A stretch of DNA of 64,000 nt from Cryobacterium lactosi (GTDB lineage: Bacteria > Actinomycetota > Actinomycetes > Actinomycetales > Microbacteriaceae): the NCBI RefSeq assembly GCF_004403945.1, contig NZ_SOHM01000051.1, forward strand, positions 330-64,329, given 5' to 3'. Shown here in pieces: positions 25,181 to 33,379 of this stretch (its first letter is position 1; every line of letters begins with the position of its first letter). Made by a program: the position numbers and the translations under genes. A model generated the notes under the pieces. That model searched no databases and had not been told where the DNA came from. It saw only the letters and a list, made by a program, of their open reading frames with translations.

Positions 25181-26713
25181 TCAGAGGTCTAGCACTGCCC
25201 GTCTGCCGCGGATACCCGCGGCGAGCGCATCGGGGATCACCGAGGCCAGGCCGGTGCCGGAGAGCCATCCGCCCGTGACGTCGAGGCCGGCTGTGGCCTC
25301 CACCGTCTCGCGCACCCGGCGGATGCGCTCGGGCGCGCCGATCGTGGCGGGCGAGAGGCCGTCGCTCCACAGGGTGCGGGCGAATCCCACAACCGGGGCT
25401 CCGGCGAGGTCGACGCCGAGGATCGCCGAGGCGTCGTGCACGGCGAGCTGTTGCAGGTCGGCGTCGCTGAGGCCCAGGGTGGGCACCGGGGCGCCGGCGC
25501 GGCCGAAGGAGAGCCGCAGGATGTGCCGGCCGGGTGGGGTGAGGGCATCCACCCAGGCCCATTTGGCCGTGACGTGGGTGATCGCCTTGGCGGTGACCCC
25601 GGGGGTGCCCTCGGCCACGAGCGCTCCGGTGCCGCGCGGGTGCGCGTCCAGCGACGGCGCGTCGAGCACCAGGGTGGCCAGTTCGACGGCGGCCGGCGCC
25701 GGCCAGCCCAGGGCTGCGAGGGCGGCGAAATCGGCGCCGAGCGGGGCCAAGAGGCCCAGGGCTGCTGCGGCGGGAACGGCGAGGATCACGTGCCGGGCCT
25801 CGATCGTGCGGGGCTCGGCGGGCGTGGTGGGTGCGTCGGCCTCGGCAGCCGCGTCACCGGCTGCGGCGTCGGCATCCGTCGTCGGGGCGAACTCGACGAC
25901 CCAGCTGCGGCTGGTCGTCTGGCTGCCGTCCGCGCCGGTCTTGGGCACGTCGACCGGTGTGAAGCCGGTCACGGCGGCGTGCGTGCGGATCTGGACGTCG
26001 TAGCGCCCGAGGTCGGCGACCAGGGCGTCGACCAGGCGGTGCATGCCGCCGTTCAGCCCGCGCACTGCGGAACCGGCCGGCGCGGCTGTGCGCATCGCGG
26101 TGACCGCGCCGGAGAGGGACCCTGCCGAGGTGAGGGCGCGGTTGAGGCCTGGGGCCACGACGTCGACCTCGAGATCGGCGGCCGCGGTGGCGTAGACCCC
26201 GCCGGCGACCGGGTTGACCAGGCGATCGAGCACCTTCTGGCCCATCCGCTTGCTCACGAGCGCGCCCAGGCTGTGCTCCCGGCCGATCTTGAGCACCGGA
26301 ATCAGCCGGTCGGCGTAGGCGCGGAGCGCCCCGGACCAGCCGATCGCGAGGCGCACGTCCTCGGCCAGCGGCGACCCGGGGATGCCGAGCACGCCGGCCT
26401 TGGGCAGCGGCACCGACACGGGGGCGCCGCCGGGGCGGTGTCCGGGCAGGTGCAGCCAGGCGCCGGCCGGGTTCGGCTCGACGATCTGATCGGTGAGGCC
26501 GAGGTCGGCGATGAACGCCGCCACGGTGTTGCCGCGCACGGCGAAGCTCTCTGCTCCGGCGTCCAGCTGCAGGCCGGCGACCTCGTGGCCGGCCACGGCC
26601 CCGCCGAGCGTGCCTGCCGCCTCCAGCACGACAACGCTGAGACCGAGGTGGGCGCACTCGCGGGCGGCCACCAGACCGGCGACACCTCCGCCGATGACCA
26701 AGACGTCCTTCAT
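25181..26713 (-). CDS. hemY: Coproporphyrinogen III oxidase (CgoX/HemY)
   Basis: A 510-residue FAD-dependent oxidase. The FAD-binding opening is VLVIGGGVAGLVAARECA, followed by GGAVAGHEVAGLQLDAGAESFA; the closing motif is VTGGWLSGTGLASVIPDALAAGIRGRR. Given hemH and hemQ of the coproporphyrin-dependent branch, the substrate is most likely coproporphyrinogen III rather than protoporphyrinogen IX. An Ala/Asp-rich insertion near residues 275-300 is not part of the conserved fold. It follows hemE after 82 bases. Confidence 0.93.
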   Translation of the reverse strand: MKDVLVIGGGVAGLVAARECAHLGLSVVVLEAAGTLGGAVAGHEVAGLQLDAGAESFAVRGNTVAAFIADLGLTDQIVEPNPAGAWLHLPGHRPGGAPVSVPLPKAGVLGIPGSPLAEDVRLAIGWSGALRAYADRLIPVLKIGREHSLGALVSKRMGQKVLDRLVNPVAGGVYATAAADLEVDVVAPGLNRALTSAGSLSGAVTAMRTAAPAGSAVRGLNGGMHRLVDALVADLGRYDVQIRTHAAVTGFTPVDVPKTGADGSQTTSRSWVVEFAPTTDADAAAGDAAAEADAPTTPAEPRTIEARHVILAVPAAAALGLLAPLGADFAALAALGWPAPAAVELATLVLDAPSLDAHPRGTGALVAEGTPGVTAKAITHVTAKWAWVDALTPPGRHILRLSFGRAGAPVPTLGLSDADLQQLAVHDASAILGVDLAGAPVVGFARTLWSDGLSPATIGAPERIRRVRETVEATAGLDVTGGWLSGTGLASVIPDALAAGIRGRRAVLDL

Positions 26714-26750
26714 GACCTTGCTTTCCGCCGGCGTCTGCGGCCGGCACGGG

Positions 26751-26777
26751 CTCTGGTGAGCGATGCTCTGGTGAGCT
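26751..26777. repeat. Short tandem repeat in the hemE-hemY gap
   Basis: GCTCTGGTGAGC occurs twice with a 15-base period (26751-26762 and 26766-26777). No function inferred. Confidence 0.5.
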
Positions 26778-26795
26778 GCTCCCTGAAGCGGTGCG

Positions 26796-27953
26796 CTACG
26801 AGGCTGTGCTCTCCGCGGGGGTGTGAGTTGACGTGGTTTCGTGCACGAACTTCACCAGCCGGGTGAGCACGTCGGGGTTCGTCTCCGGCGGCACACCGTG
26901 GCCGAGGTTGAGCACGTGGGACGGCGCCGTACGGCCACGCTCGAGCACGTCGAGGACATGCGCCTCGAGCACCGACCACGGCGCGTTCAGCAGTGCGGGG
27001 TCGATGTTGCCCTGCACGGGCACGACGCCGCCGAGGCGCCGGCTGGCCTCATCCAGGGGCACCCGGTAGTCCACGCCGACGACGTCGGCGCCGATACCGT
27101 GCATGGCCTTGAGCAGCTCGCCGGTGCCGACACCGAAGTGCACGACCGGAACGTTACGGCGGATCGACTCCGGGTCGGCGGCCAGGTCGGCGGCGGACTC
27201 CAGATAGGTGAGGTCGCGCACGTGTGCGATCGCGGCGGTGGACGCCGGGGCGACGAAGCGGCTGTAGTCATTGAGCGAGAGAGCGCCGGCCCAGGAGTCG
27301 AACAGCTGCGCGGCGCTGGCACCGGCGAGCACCTGGGCGCGGAGGAACCGGCCGGTCACCTCAGCGGTCCAGGCCATCAGCTTGGCCCAGGCCTCGGGGT
27401 CGGAGTGCATCAGGGTGCGGGCGTGGATGTGGTCCTTGGACGGCCCGCCCTCGACGATGTACGCGGCGAGGGTGAACGGTGCCCCGGCGAAGCCGATCAG
27501 CGGGGTGGAGCCCAGCGCGGCGACGGTGAGGGCGACGGCCTCGCTGATGGGGGCCAGCGCGGTGTCGAGCACGGCAGGGTCAAGGGCGATGAGGCGGTCG
27601 ACGTCCGCGGCGGTGCGCACGGCCTCGGCGAGCACCGGGCCCTTGCCGGCGACGATCTCCACGTCGACGCCCACGAGCTTGAGCGGCACGACGATGTCGC
27701 TGAACAGGATGCCCGCGTCGACGCCGTGCCGGCGGATCGGCTGCAGGGTGATCTCGCTGGCCATGGCGGGGTCGAGGCAGGCGTCGAGCATCCGAGTGCC
27801 CACTCGCAGTTCGCGGTACTCGGGCAGGGAGCGGCCGGCCTGGCGCATGAACCACACCGGGGTCACGGCGGGGCGGGTGCCCTGGTAGGCCCGCACCAGG
27901 CGGGAGTCCGAGGTGAGGCCGGAAGAAAGTGGGTGCGTCGTCTCGAGGTTCAT
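26796..27953 (-). CDS. hemE: Uroporphyrinogen III decarboxylase
   Basis: A 385-residue enzyme removing four carboxyls from uroporphyrinogen III. Family motifs are PVWFMRQAGRSLPEYR, the catalytic Asp region ILFSDIVVPL, IGFAGAPFTLAAYIVEGGPSKD and the C-terminal NLGHGVPPETNPD. The start at 27953 (MNLETTHPL) is preferred; a GTG immediately upstream at 27956 is also in frame. It is divergent from hemA with only 73 bases between starts, so the promoters overlap. Confidence 0.95.
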   Translation of the reverse strand: MNLETTHPLSSGLTSDSRLVRAYQGTRPAVTPVWFMRQAGRSLPEYRELRVGTRMLDACLDPAMASEITLQPIRRHGVDAGILFSDIVVPLKLVGVDVEIVAGKGPVLAEAVRTAADVDRLIALDPAVLDTALAPISEAVALTVAALGSTPLIGFAGAPFTLAAYIVEGGPSKDHIHARTLMHSDPEAWAKLMAWTAEVTGRFLRAQVLAGASAAQLFDSWAGALSLNDYSRFVAPASTAAIAHVRDLTYLESAADLAADPESIRRNVPVVHFGVGTGELLKAMHGIGADVVGVDYRVPLDEASRRLGGVVPVQGNIDPALLNAPWSVLEAHVLDVLERGRTAPSHVLNLGHGVPPETNPDVLTRLVKFVHETTSTHTPAESTAS

Positions 27954-28014
27954 CACGCTCGATTGTCCTCTACATAAGCTGGGGGAACGATTCGAGGTGT
28001 TGTTCGACACAACG

Positions 28015-28020
28015 TAGAAT
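28015..28020 (+). promoter_or_regulatory. Leaderless-type -10 box of hemA
   Basis: TAGAAT, six bases (CAAGCG), then the GTG start at 28027; one of the clearest -10 boxes in the window. Confidence 0.65.
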
Positions 28021-28026
28021 CAAGCG

Positions 28027-29427
28027 GTGTTGATTTGTCTGTCCGCGAACCACAAGAACTCCAGCTTCGACGTGCTCGAAAAGCTGTCTGTGGGCGCGGA
28101 TGCAGCGGCGGGCGGGATGCTCACGGGTCACGACGCTCTCAACGGGGCCGTGGTCGTGGCCACCTGCAACCGCTTCGAGGCCTACCTCGATCTCGACGAA
28201 CCGTTCGGGGTCTCCCCGCTTCCCGCTGTGTATGCCGCGATCGACGCCGTGAGCGCGAGCACCGGCGTCAGCGCCGCGCTCCTGCGCGACACGCTCGACC
28301 TCGTGCACGGCAACGGCGTGGCCGAGCACCTGTTCGCCGTGACCAGCGGGCTCGAGTCCGTCGTGGTCGGCGAGGGCGAGATCGCCGGGCAGGTGCGCCG
28401 TTCCCTCGAGGAGGCCCGCGCCGCCGGAACCACCAGCCCCGAACTCGAGCGGCTGTTCCAGCGTGCCTCGCAGACCTCCCGCGGCGTGAAGAACCGCACC
28501 GGCATCGGCGCCGCCGGTCGCTCGCTCGTGCGCCTCGCGCTGGAACTGGCGGAGAGCCGGGTCACCGACTGGGCGCACACCCGGGTGCTGCTGGTGGGCA
28601 CGGGTCGGTACGCCGGCGCGTCGCTGGCGGCCCTCCGCGACCTCGGCGTCACCGACGTGCGGGTCTACTCGCCGTCCGGCCGCGCCGTGAAGTTCGCCAC
28701 CGCACACGACATCGGGGCCGTGCCGACGGATGCCGCCGAACTGGCCACCGAGACCGCGCTGGCCGACCTGATCCTCACCTGCACCACCGTGGAGCACCAC
28801 GTCATCGACGCGGGCATCCTCACCGCCGGCCGCGCCCTCATGGCCGCGAAGCACGCCGCGGAGGTCCCTCCGCTGATGGCCGGGCCGGATGCCGTGCGCT
28901 CGTGCCCGGTCGGCACCGAGCCGGAGGCCGCCCGCCAGCTGATCATCGACCTCGGTCTGCCCCGCAACGTGGACCCCGACGTCAGCGACGTGCCCGGAGT
29001 GGAGCTGCTCGACCTGGAGACCATCCGCATCCACGCGCCCCTCGAACAGCTCAACGCCACCAGCGAGGCGCGCAAGCTGGTGGGGCGGGCCGCCAAGAAA
29101 TTCTCCGCCGTGGCCGAGGAGCAGAGCCTGGCACCGGCCGTCGTGGCCCTGCGCTCCCACGTCTTCGACATCCTCGACGGTGAGATCGAGCGGGCCAGAA
29201 AGCGCGGCGACAGCAGCGAGGCGACCGAGTCCGCCCTGCGGCACCTCGCCGGCGTGCTGCTGCACACCCCGATGGTCCGTTCCCGCGAGCTGGCCAGGGC
29301 CGGCGATCAGGATGCGTTCCTCGGCGGCCTCGGCGCCCTCTTCGGTATCGAGATCGCCCTGCCGGAGTCGACGGTGGCACCCGTCGAGCTGCCCGGGGTG
29401 GTCGGCATCTCCGACGCCGCGTCCTGA
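28027..29427 (+). CDS. hemA: Glutamyl-tRNA reductase
   Basis: A 466-residue enzyme catalysing the first committed step of the C5 pathway, NADPH-dependent reduction of glutamyl-tRNA to glutamate-1-semialdehyde. The catalytic cysteine is Cys47 in [13 protein letters not shown], followed by [19 protein letters not shown] and the NADPH-binding [19 protein letters not shown]. Translation begins at a GTG in a leaderless arrangement. Divergent from hemE, so entry into and flow through the pathway could be jointly controlled. Confidence 0.96.
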   Translation: MLICLSANHKNSSFDVLEKLSVGADAAAGGMLTGHDALNGAVVVATCNRFEAYLDLDEPFGVSPLPAVYAAIDAVSASTGVSAALLRDTLDLVHGNGVAEHLFAVTSGLESVVVGEGEIAGQVRRSLEEARAAGTTSPELERLFQRASQTSRGVKNRTGIGAAGRSLVRLALELAESRVTDWAHTRVLLVGTGRYAGASLAALRDLGVTDVRVYSPSGRAVKFATAHDIGAVPTDAAELATETALADLILTCTTVEHHVIDAGILTAGRALMAAKHAAEVPPLMAGPDAVRSCPVGTEPEAARQLIIDLGLPRNVDPDVSDVPGVELLDLETIRIHAPLEQLNATSEARKLVGRAAKKFSAVAEEQSLAPAVVALRSHVFDILDGEIERARKRGDSSEATESALRHLAGVLLHTPMVRSRELARAGDQDAFLGGLGALFGIEIALPESTVAPVELPGVVGISDAAS

Positions 29428-29478
29428 CGTGCGCGGAACATCGGCCTGGTCCGCTTTCGCGGCTGACGTGGTTCTGAC

Positions 29479-30525
29479 GTGAAGGCAGTCTGGTTCGATC
29501 GGTTCGGGGAGCTGCCCGTCCTGCGCGAGGTGGCCGACCCGGAGCCCAGCGCCGCCGGCGTCGTGGTGCGGGTCGAGGCCACCGGGCTCTGCCGCAGCGA
29601 CTGGCACGGCTGGCTGGGCCACGACGACGGCATCGCCCTGCCGCACGTTCCAGGCCACGAGCTCGTCGGCGTGATCGATGCCGTCGGCCCGCTGGTGCGA
29701 CGGTTCACGGTGGGCCAGCGGGTCACCGTGCCGTTCGTCTGCGCCTGCGGCGACTGCCCGGAATGCGCCGGAGGCAACGCCCAGGTCTGTCGTAACCAGA
29801 CGCAGCCCGGTTTCACCCACTGGGGCTCGTACGCCGAACGGGTCGCGCTGCACCACGCCGACGTGAACCTGATCGCGGTACCGGATGCCCTCGACGCCGG
29901 CGCCGCCGCGCTGCTCGGCTGCCGGTTCGCCACGTCGTACCGCGGTCTCGTGCACCAGGCAAAACTGGTGGCGGGCGAAACCCTCGTGGTGATCGGTTGC
30001 GGCGGGGTGGGCCTGTCGGCCGTGATGATCGGGGCGGCGCTTGGCGCCCGGGTGATCGCCGTCGATATCAGCGTGGACGCCCTGGCCGCTTCGGCCCGCG
30101 CCGGCGCCGCCTATACGGTCAACTCCAGCGGTATGACCGACGCCAAGGTGGTGGAGCGGGTGCGCCTGTTCGCCCCCGAAGGCGCCCAGGTGTCGGTGGA
30201 GGCGCTCGGCCGGGAGAGCACCGTGGGCATCGCCATCCGCTCGCTGGCCACCCGCGGGCGGCACGTGCAGATCGGCCTGCTCGCCGAAGACCCCCGCCTG
30301 CCCCTCGGCCTGGTGATCGGCCGCGAGCTCGCCGTGCTCGGCAGCCACGGCATGCCCGCCGGCGACTACCCGGAGCTGATGGCGCTCGTGGCCAGCGGCA
30401 AACTGCGCCCGCAGGACCTGATCAGCCACCGCATCCCGTTGGCGGATGCGCCGGCGGCCCTGGCCGCCATGTCGGCGCCGCTGCCCACCGCCGGTGTCAC
30501 CCTGATCGACCTGACGCTGCCGTAA
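29479..30525 (+). CDS. Zinc-dependent alcohol dehydrogenase (MDR family)
   Basis: A 348-residue medium-chain dehydrogenase. Catalytic-zinc ligands are in ATGLCRSDWHGW and PGHELVGVIDAVG, the structural-zinc lobe is FVCACGDCPECAGGNAQVC, and the NAD(P) fold has VIGCGGVGLSAVMIGAALGA. Substrate unknown. It follows hemA after 51 bases with no clear Shine-Dalgarno or -10 of its own, so read-through from hemA is possible. The downstream intergenic region is rich in repeats. Confidence 0.88.
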   Translation: MKAVWFDRFGELPVLREVADPEPSAAGVVVRVEATGLCRSDWHGWLGHDDGIALPHVPGHELVGVIDAVGPLVRRFTVGQRVTVPFVCACGDCPECAGGNAQVCRNQTQPGFTHWGSYAERVALHHADVNLIAVPDALDAGAAALLGCRFATSYRGLVHQAKLVAGETLVVIGCGGVGLSAVMIGAALGARVIAVDISVDALAASARAGAAYTVNSSGMTDAKVVERVRLFAPEGAQVSVEALGRESTVGIAIRSLATRGRHVQIGLLAEDPRLPLGLVIGRELAVLGSHGMPAGDYPELMALVASGKLRPQDLISHRIPLADAPAALAAMSAPLPTAGVTLIDLTLP

Positions 30526-30543
30526 CACCGCCGGGGCGCGGCA

Positions 30544-30588
30544 TTGCGGAGGGCTGCCTTGCGGAGGGCTGCCTTGCGGAGGGCTGCA
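30544..30588. repeat. Three tandem copies of a 15-base unit
   Basis: TTGCGGAGGGCTGCC at 30544, 30559 and 30574, the last copy ending in A. It lies between convergent genes and looks like a minisatellite. Confidence 0.8.
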
Positions 30589-30627
30589 CAGGCACACGCA
30601 GAGGGCGAAGGGCGCGGCATCCGGAGC

Positions 30628-30734
30628 TATGCGGGTGGCGCGCCGGTAGGCGGGTGGCACGCCACCCGCACAGCGGCGCCTACCCCGCAGAACGCGTTAT
30701 GCGGGTCAGGCGCCGCTATGCGGGTCAGGCGCCG
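30628..30734. repeat. GC-rich palindrome copy B with flanking 18-base repeats
   Basis: Contains GCGGGTGG-CACG-CCACCCGC (30650-30669); bases 30650-30685 match copy A (6659-6694) at 33 of 36 positions. Around it, the 18-base word TATGCGGGTCAGGCGCCG occurs at 30698-30715 and 30717-30734, and a variant at 30628-30645. The region separates the convergent alcohol dehydrogenase and glyQS genes. Confidence 0.7.
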
Positions 30735-30749
30735 GATGCGGCGGGGCGG

Positions 30750-32135
30750 TTACGCTCCGCGCAGGCGCACGGCCAGGTAGGCGTCCAGCTCGGCGAGGGG
30801 CACGCGCTCCTGCGCCATGGTGTCGCGGTCGCGCACGGTCACGGCCTGGTCCTCGAGCGAGTCGAAGTCCACCGTGATGCAGTACGGGGTGCCGATCTCG
30901 TCTTGGCGGCGGTACCGGCGGCCGATGGCGCCGGCGTCGTCGAAGTCCACGTTCCACGATTCGCGGAGGCGCGCAGCGAGCGAGCGGGCCATCGGCGAGA
31001 GGGCCTCGTTGCGCGAGAGCGGCAGCACGGCGGCCTTGATCGGGGCCAGGCGCGGGTCGAGCTTGAGCACGGTGCGCTTGTCGACGCCGCCCTTCGCGTT
31101 GGGCACTTCCTCCTCGTGGTAGGCATCCACCAGGAACGCCATCAGCGAACGGGTGAGGCCGGCCGCGGGCTCGATCACGTACGGGACCCAGCGCTCGTTC
31201 TTGGTCTGGTCGAAGTAGGAGAGGTCCTTGCCGGATGCCTCGGAGTGCGTCTTGAGGTCGAAGTCGGTGCGGTTGGCCACACCCTCGAGCTCGCCGAACT
31301 CGCTGCCGGAGAAGCCGAAGCGGTACTCGATGTCGACGGTGCGCTTGGAGTAGTGCGAGAGCTTCTCCTGAGCGTGTTCGAACAGGCGCAGGTTCTCCGG
31401 GTTGATGCCGAGGCCGGTGTACCAGCCCATCCGCTGGTCGATCCAGTACTGGTGCCACTCCTCGTCGGTGCCGGGCTCGACGAAGAATTCCATCTCCATC
31501 TGCTCGAACTCGCGGGTGCGGAAAATGAAGTTTCCGGGGGTGATCTCGTTGCGGAAGCTCTTGCCGATCTGGCCGATGCCGAACGGGGGCTTCATGCGCG
31601 CGGCCTGCAGCACATTGGCGAAGTTCACGAAGATGCCCTGAGCGGTCTCGGGGCGGAGGTAGACCATGCCGGCCTCTTCGTCGACCGGGCCGAGGAAGGT
31701 CTTGAGCAGGCCGGAGAACGCGCGCGGCTCGGTCCACGTGTGCCGGTTGCCGCAGTTGGGGCAGGCGATGCCGTCGATGCCGCCCTCGGGGGCGCGGCCC
31801 TTCTTCTCCTCGAACTCCTCGACGAGGTGGTCCTCGCGGAAGCGCTTGTGGCAACTGGTGCACTCCACCAGCGGGTCGGAGAAGACCTCGACGTGACCGG
31901 AGGCCTCCCAGACCTTACGCGGCAGGATGACAGAGGAGTCCAGGCCCACGACGTCGTCGCGGCTGGTGACCATGAAGCGCCACCACTGCTTCTTGATGTT
32001 CTCCTTGAGCTCCACACCGAGGGGCCCGTAGTCCCAGGCCGACCGGCTACCGCCGTAGATCTCACCGGCCTGGAAGACGAAGCCGCGGTGGCGGGCGAGG
32101 GCGATGACGGAATCAAGACGGGAAAGTGCGGCCAC
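30750..32135 (-). CDS. glyQS: Glycyl-tRNA synthetase (alpha2, eukaryal/archaeal-like type)
   Basis: A 461-residue class II synthetase charging tRNA-Gly. Motifs include [19 protein letters not shown], a zinc ribbon with Cys92, Cys95, Cys125 and Cys128 (CTSC...CPNC), [12 protein letters not shown], motif 2 around [22 protein letters not shown] and motif 3 around [10 protein letters not shown]. It is the single-chain type usual in actinobacteria. The GTG start has GGAG five bases upstream. Confidence 0.96.
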   Translation of the reverse strand: MAALSRLDSVIALARHRGFVFQAGEIYGGSRSAWDYGPLGVELKENIKKQWWRFMVTSRDDVVGLDSSVILPRKVWEASGHVEVFSDPLVECTSCHKRFREDHLVEEFEEKKGRAPEGGIDGIACPNCGNRHTWTEPRAFSGLLKTFLGPVDEEAGMVYLRPETAQGIFVNFANVLQAARMKPPFGIGQIGKSFRNEITPGNFIFRTREFEQMEMEFFVEPGTDEEWHQYWIDQRMGWYTGLGINPENLRLFEHAQEKLSHYSKRTVDIEYRFGFSGSEFGELEGVANRTDFDLKTHSEASGKDLSYFDQTKNERWVPYVIEPAAGLTRSLMAFLVDAYHEEEVPNAKGGVDKRTVLKLDPRLAPIKAAVLPLSRNEALSPMARSLAARLRESWNVDFDDAGAIGRRYRRQDEIGTPYCITVDFDSLEDQAVTVRDRDTMAQERVPLAELDAYLAVRLRGA

Positions 32136-32338
32136 GGTGGCTCCAATGGTCCAAAAGGATGGTCAAAACGCCGGGCAGGGCCCGGGTACGGATTTGTCCA
32201 TTTTAGCGATGCGGCCGCGGCCCCCGATTACGGGCGTTGCCGACCCACCCGCACGGGCGATATCGTCGACTCGTTCGACCCGCACCGGGCCGGTTCCGCT
32301 CTCTCGGCTCCATCGACCGGCTCCGGGGGGAGGACCGC

Positions 32339-33244
32339 GTGCGACAGGCACCAGACCAGGCAGCAGACCCGGCAGCACGCCCCTCGCCGTCGGCCGGCAC
32401 GCGGCCGGACGGCCCCGCCCTCAGCCGGCGCACCGTGCTCGTGTCGCTGGGGCTGACCCTCACCCTCGCCGGCTGCGCCGCCCTCGCGCCCACCCCGACG
32501 GCCGCCCCGGTCGCCGCCGTGACCCCGACGCCCAGCCCCCTCCCCCGGCCGCTGCCCGGTGCGATCCCGCCGCCCGCGCCCCTCCGCCAGCCCGCGCCCG
32601 GCCTCCTGCGGGTGCCGGTGCCGCCAGGCACCCTCTCCGAGTTGCCGGGCGAGGGCGCCTTGCTGGCCTGGACCGTCGACGACGGTTCCAGCAGTGAGGT
32701 GGTGGCCCGGTACATCCGTTTTGCCGCCGAGACCGGCACCCGGCTCACCCTCTTCGTCACCGGCTGCTACGACTCCTGGACCGACAACGCCGAAGCGCTG
32801 CGACCACTCGTGCAGTCCGGCCAGATCCAGCTCGGCAACCACACCTGGTCGCACCCCGACCTCAGCACCCTCGGCGACGCCGATGTCAGCTCCGAGCTCG
32901 GCCGCAACCACGACTTCATCACCGACACGTTCGGGGTGGATGCCCGCCCCTTCTTCCGGCCGCCGTACGGGGTACACGACGCCAGGGTGGATGCCCTCGC
33001 CGCCGACCTCGGCTATACGGTGCCGACCACCTGGTACGGCTCGTTGTCGGACTCCGGGCTCATCACCGAACAACAGGTGGTGGACTTCGCGACCACCTGG
33101 TTCCTGCCGCAGCGCATCGTGATCGGGCACCTCAACTTCGAACCGGTGACCAACGTGTTCGGCCAAATGACCGGCCTGCTGCACGACCGGGGCCTGACAA
33201 CGGTCACCCTCAACGACGTCTTCACCAGCACCGCACACCCCTGA
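32339..33244 (+). CDS. Lipoprotein polysaccharide deacetylase (NodB domain)
   Basis: A 301-residue secreted protein. A twin-arginine-containing n-region (LSRRTVLVSLGLTLTLAGC) ends in a lipobox, so it is predicted to be lipid-anchored. A Pro/Thr-rich spacer follows. The NodB fold has the catalytic Asp pair in LLAWTVDDGSSSE, metal histidines in GNHTWSHPDL, and RPPYGVHD. Probably removes acetyl groups from cell-wall or exopolysaccharide. GTG at 32339 is chosen for the strong GGGGGAGGA motif just upstream. Confidence 0.88.
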   Translation: MRQAPDQAADPAARPSPSAGTRPDGPALSRRTVLVSLGLTLTLAGCAALAPTPTAAPVAAVTPTPSPLPRPLPGAIPPPAPLRQPAPGLLRVPVPPGTLSELPGEGALLAWTVDDGSSSEVVARYIRFAAETGTRLTLFVTGCYDSWTDNAEALRPLVQSGQIQLGNHTWSHPDLSTLGDADVSSELGRNHDFITDTFGVDARPFFRPPYGVHDARVDALAADLGYTVPTTWYGSLSDSGLITEQQVVDFATTWFLPQRIVIGHLNFEPVTNVFGQMTGLLHDRGLTTVTLNDVFTSTAHP

Positions 33245-33379
33245 GCGAGGCCGGCGGGGTGGGCCTCCTGCCGACACGCGCGGGACCAAAGGCCCCTCCT
33301 GAGGAGTTCTCGGCTGTTAGCGTTGCGTAAGTTACCCGGCAATCAGCTGTGAGTTTCTCTGCATCTCAAAGGGGAGAAT

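Noticed and set aside
30544..30588. Possible CRISPR-like repeats
   Set aside because: The 15-base units are contiguous with no spacers and no cas gene is present.
27970..30660. Very long antisense open frame opposite hemA and the alcohol dehydrogenase
   Set aside because: Its translation is Gly/Gln/His/Ala-rich without motifs and is the mirror of two confident genes; typical of GC-rich DNA. The same applies to long antisense frames opposite glyQS, cstA, the M13 peptidase and the GT2 gene.
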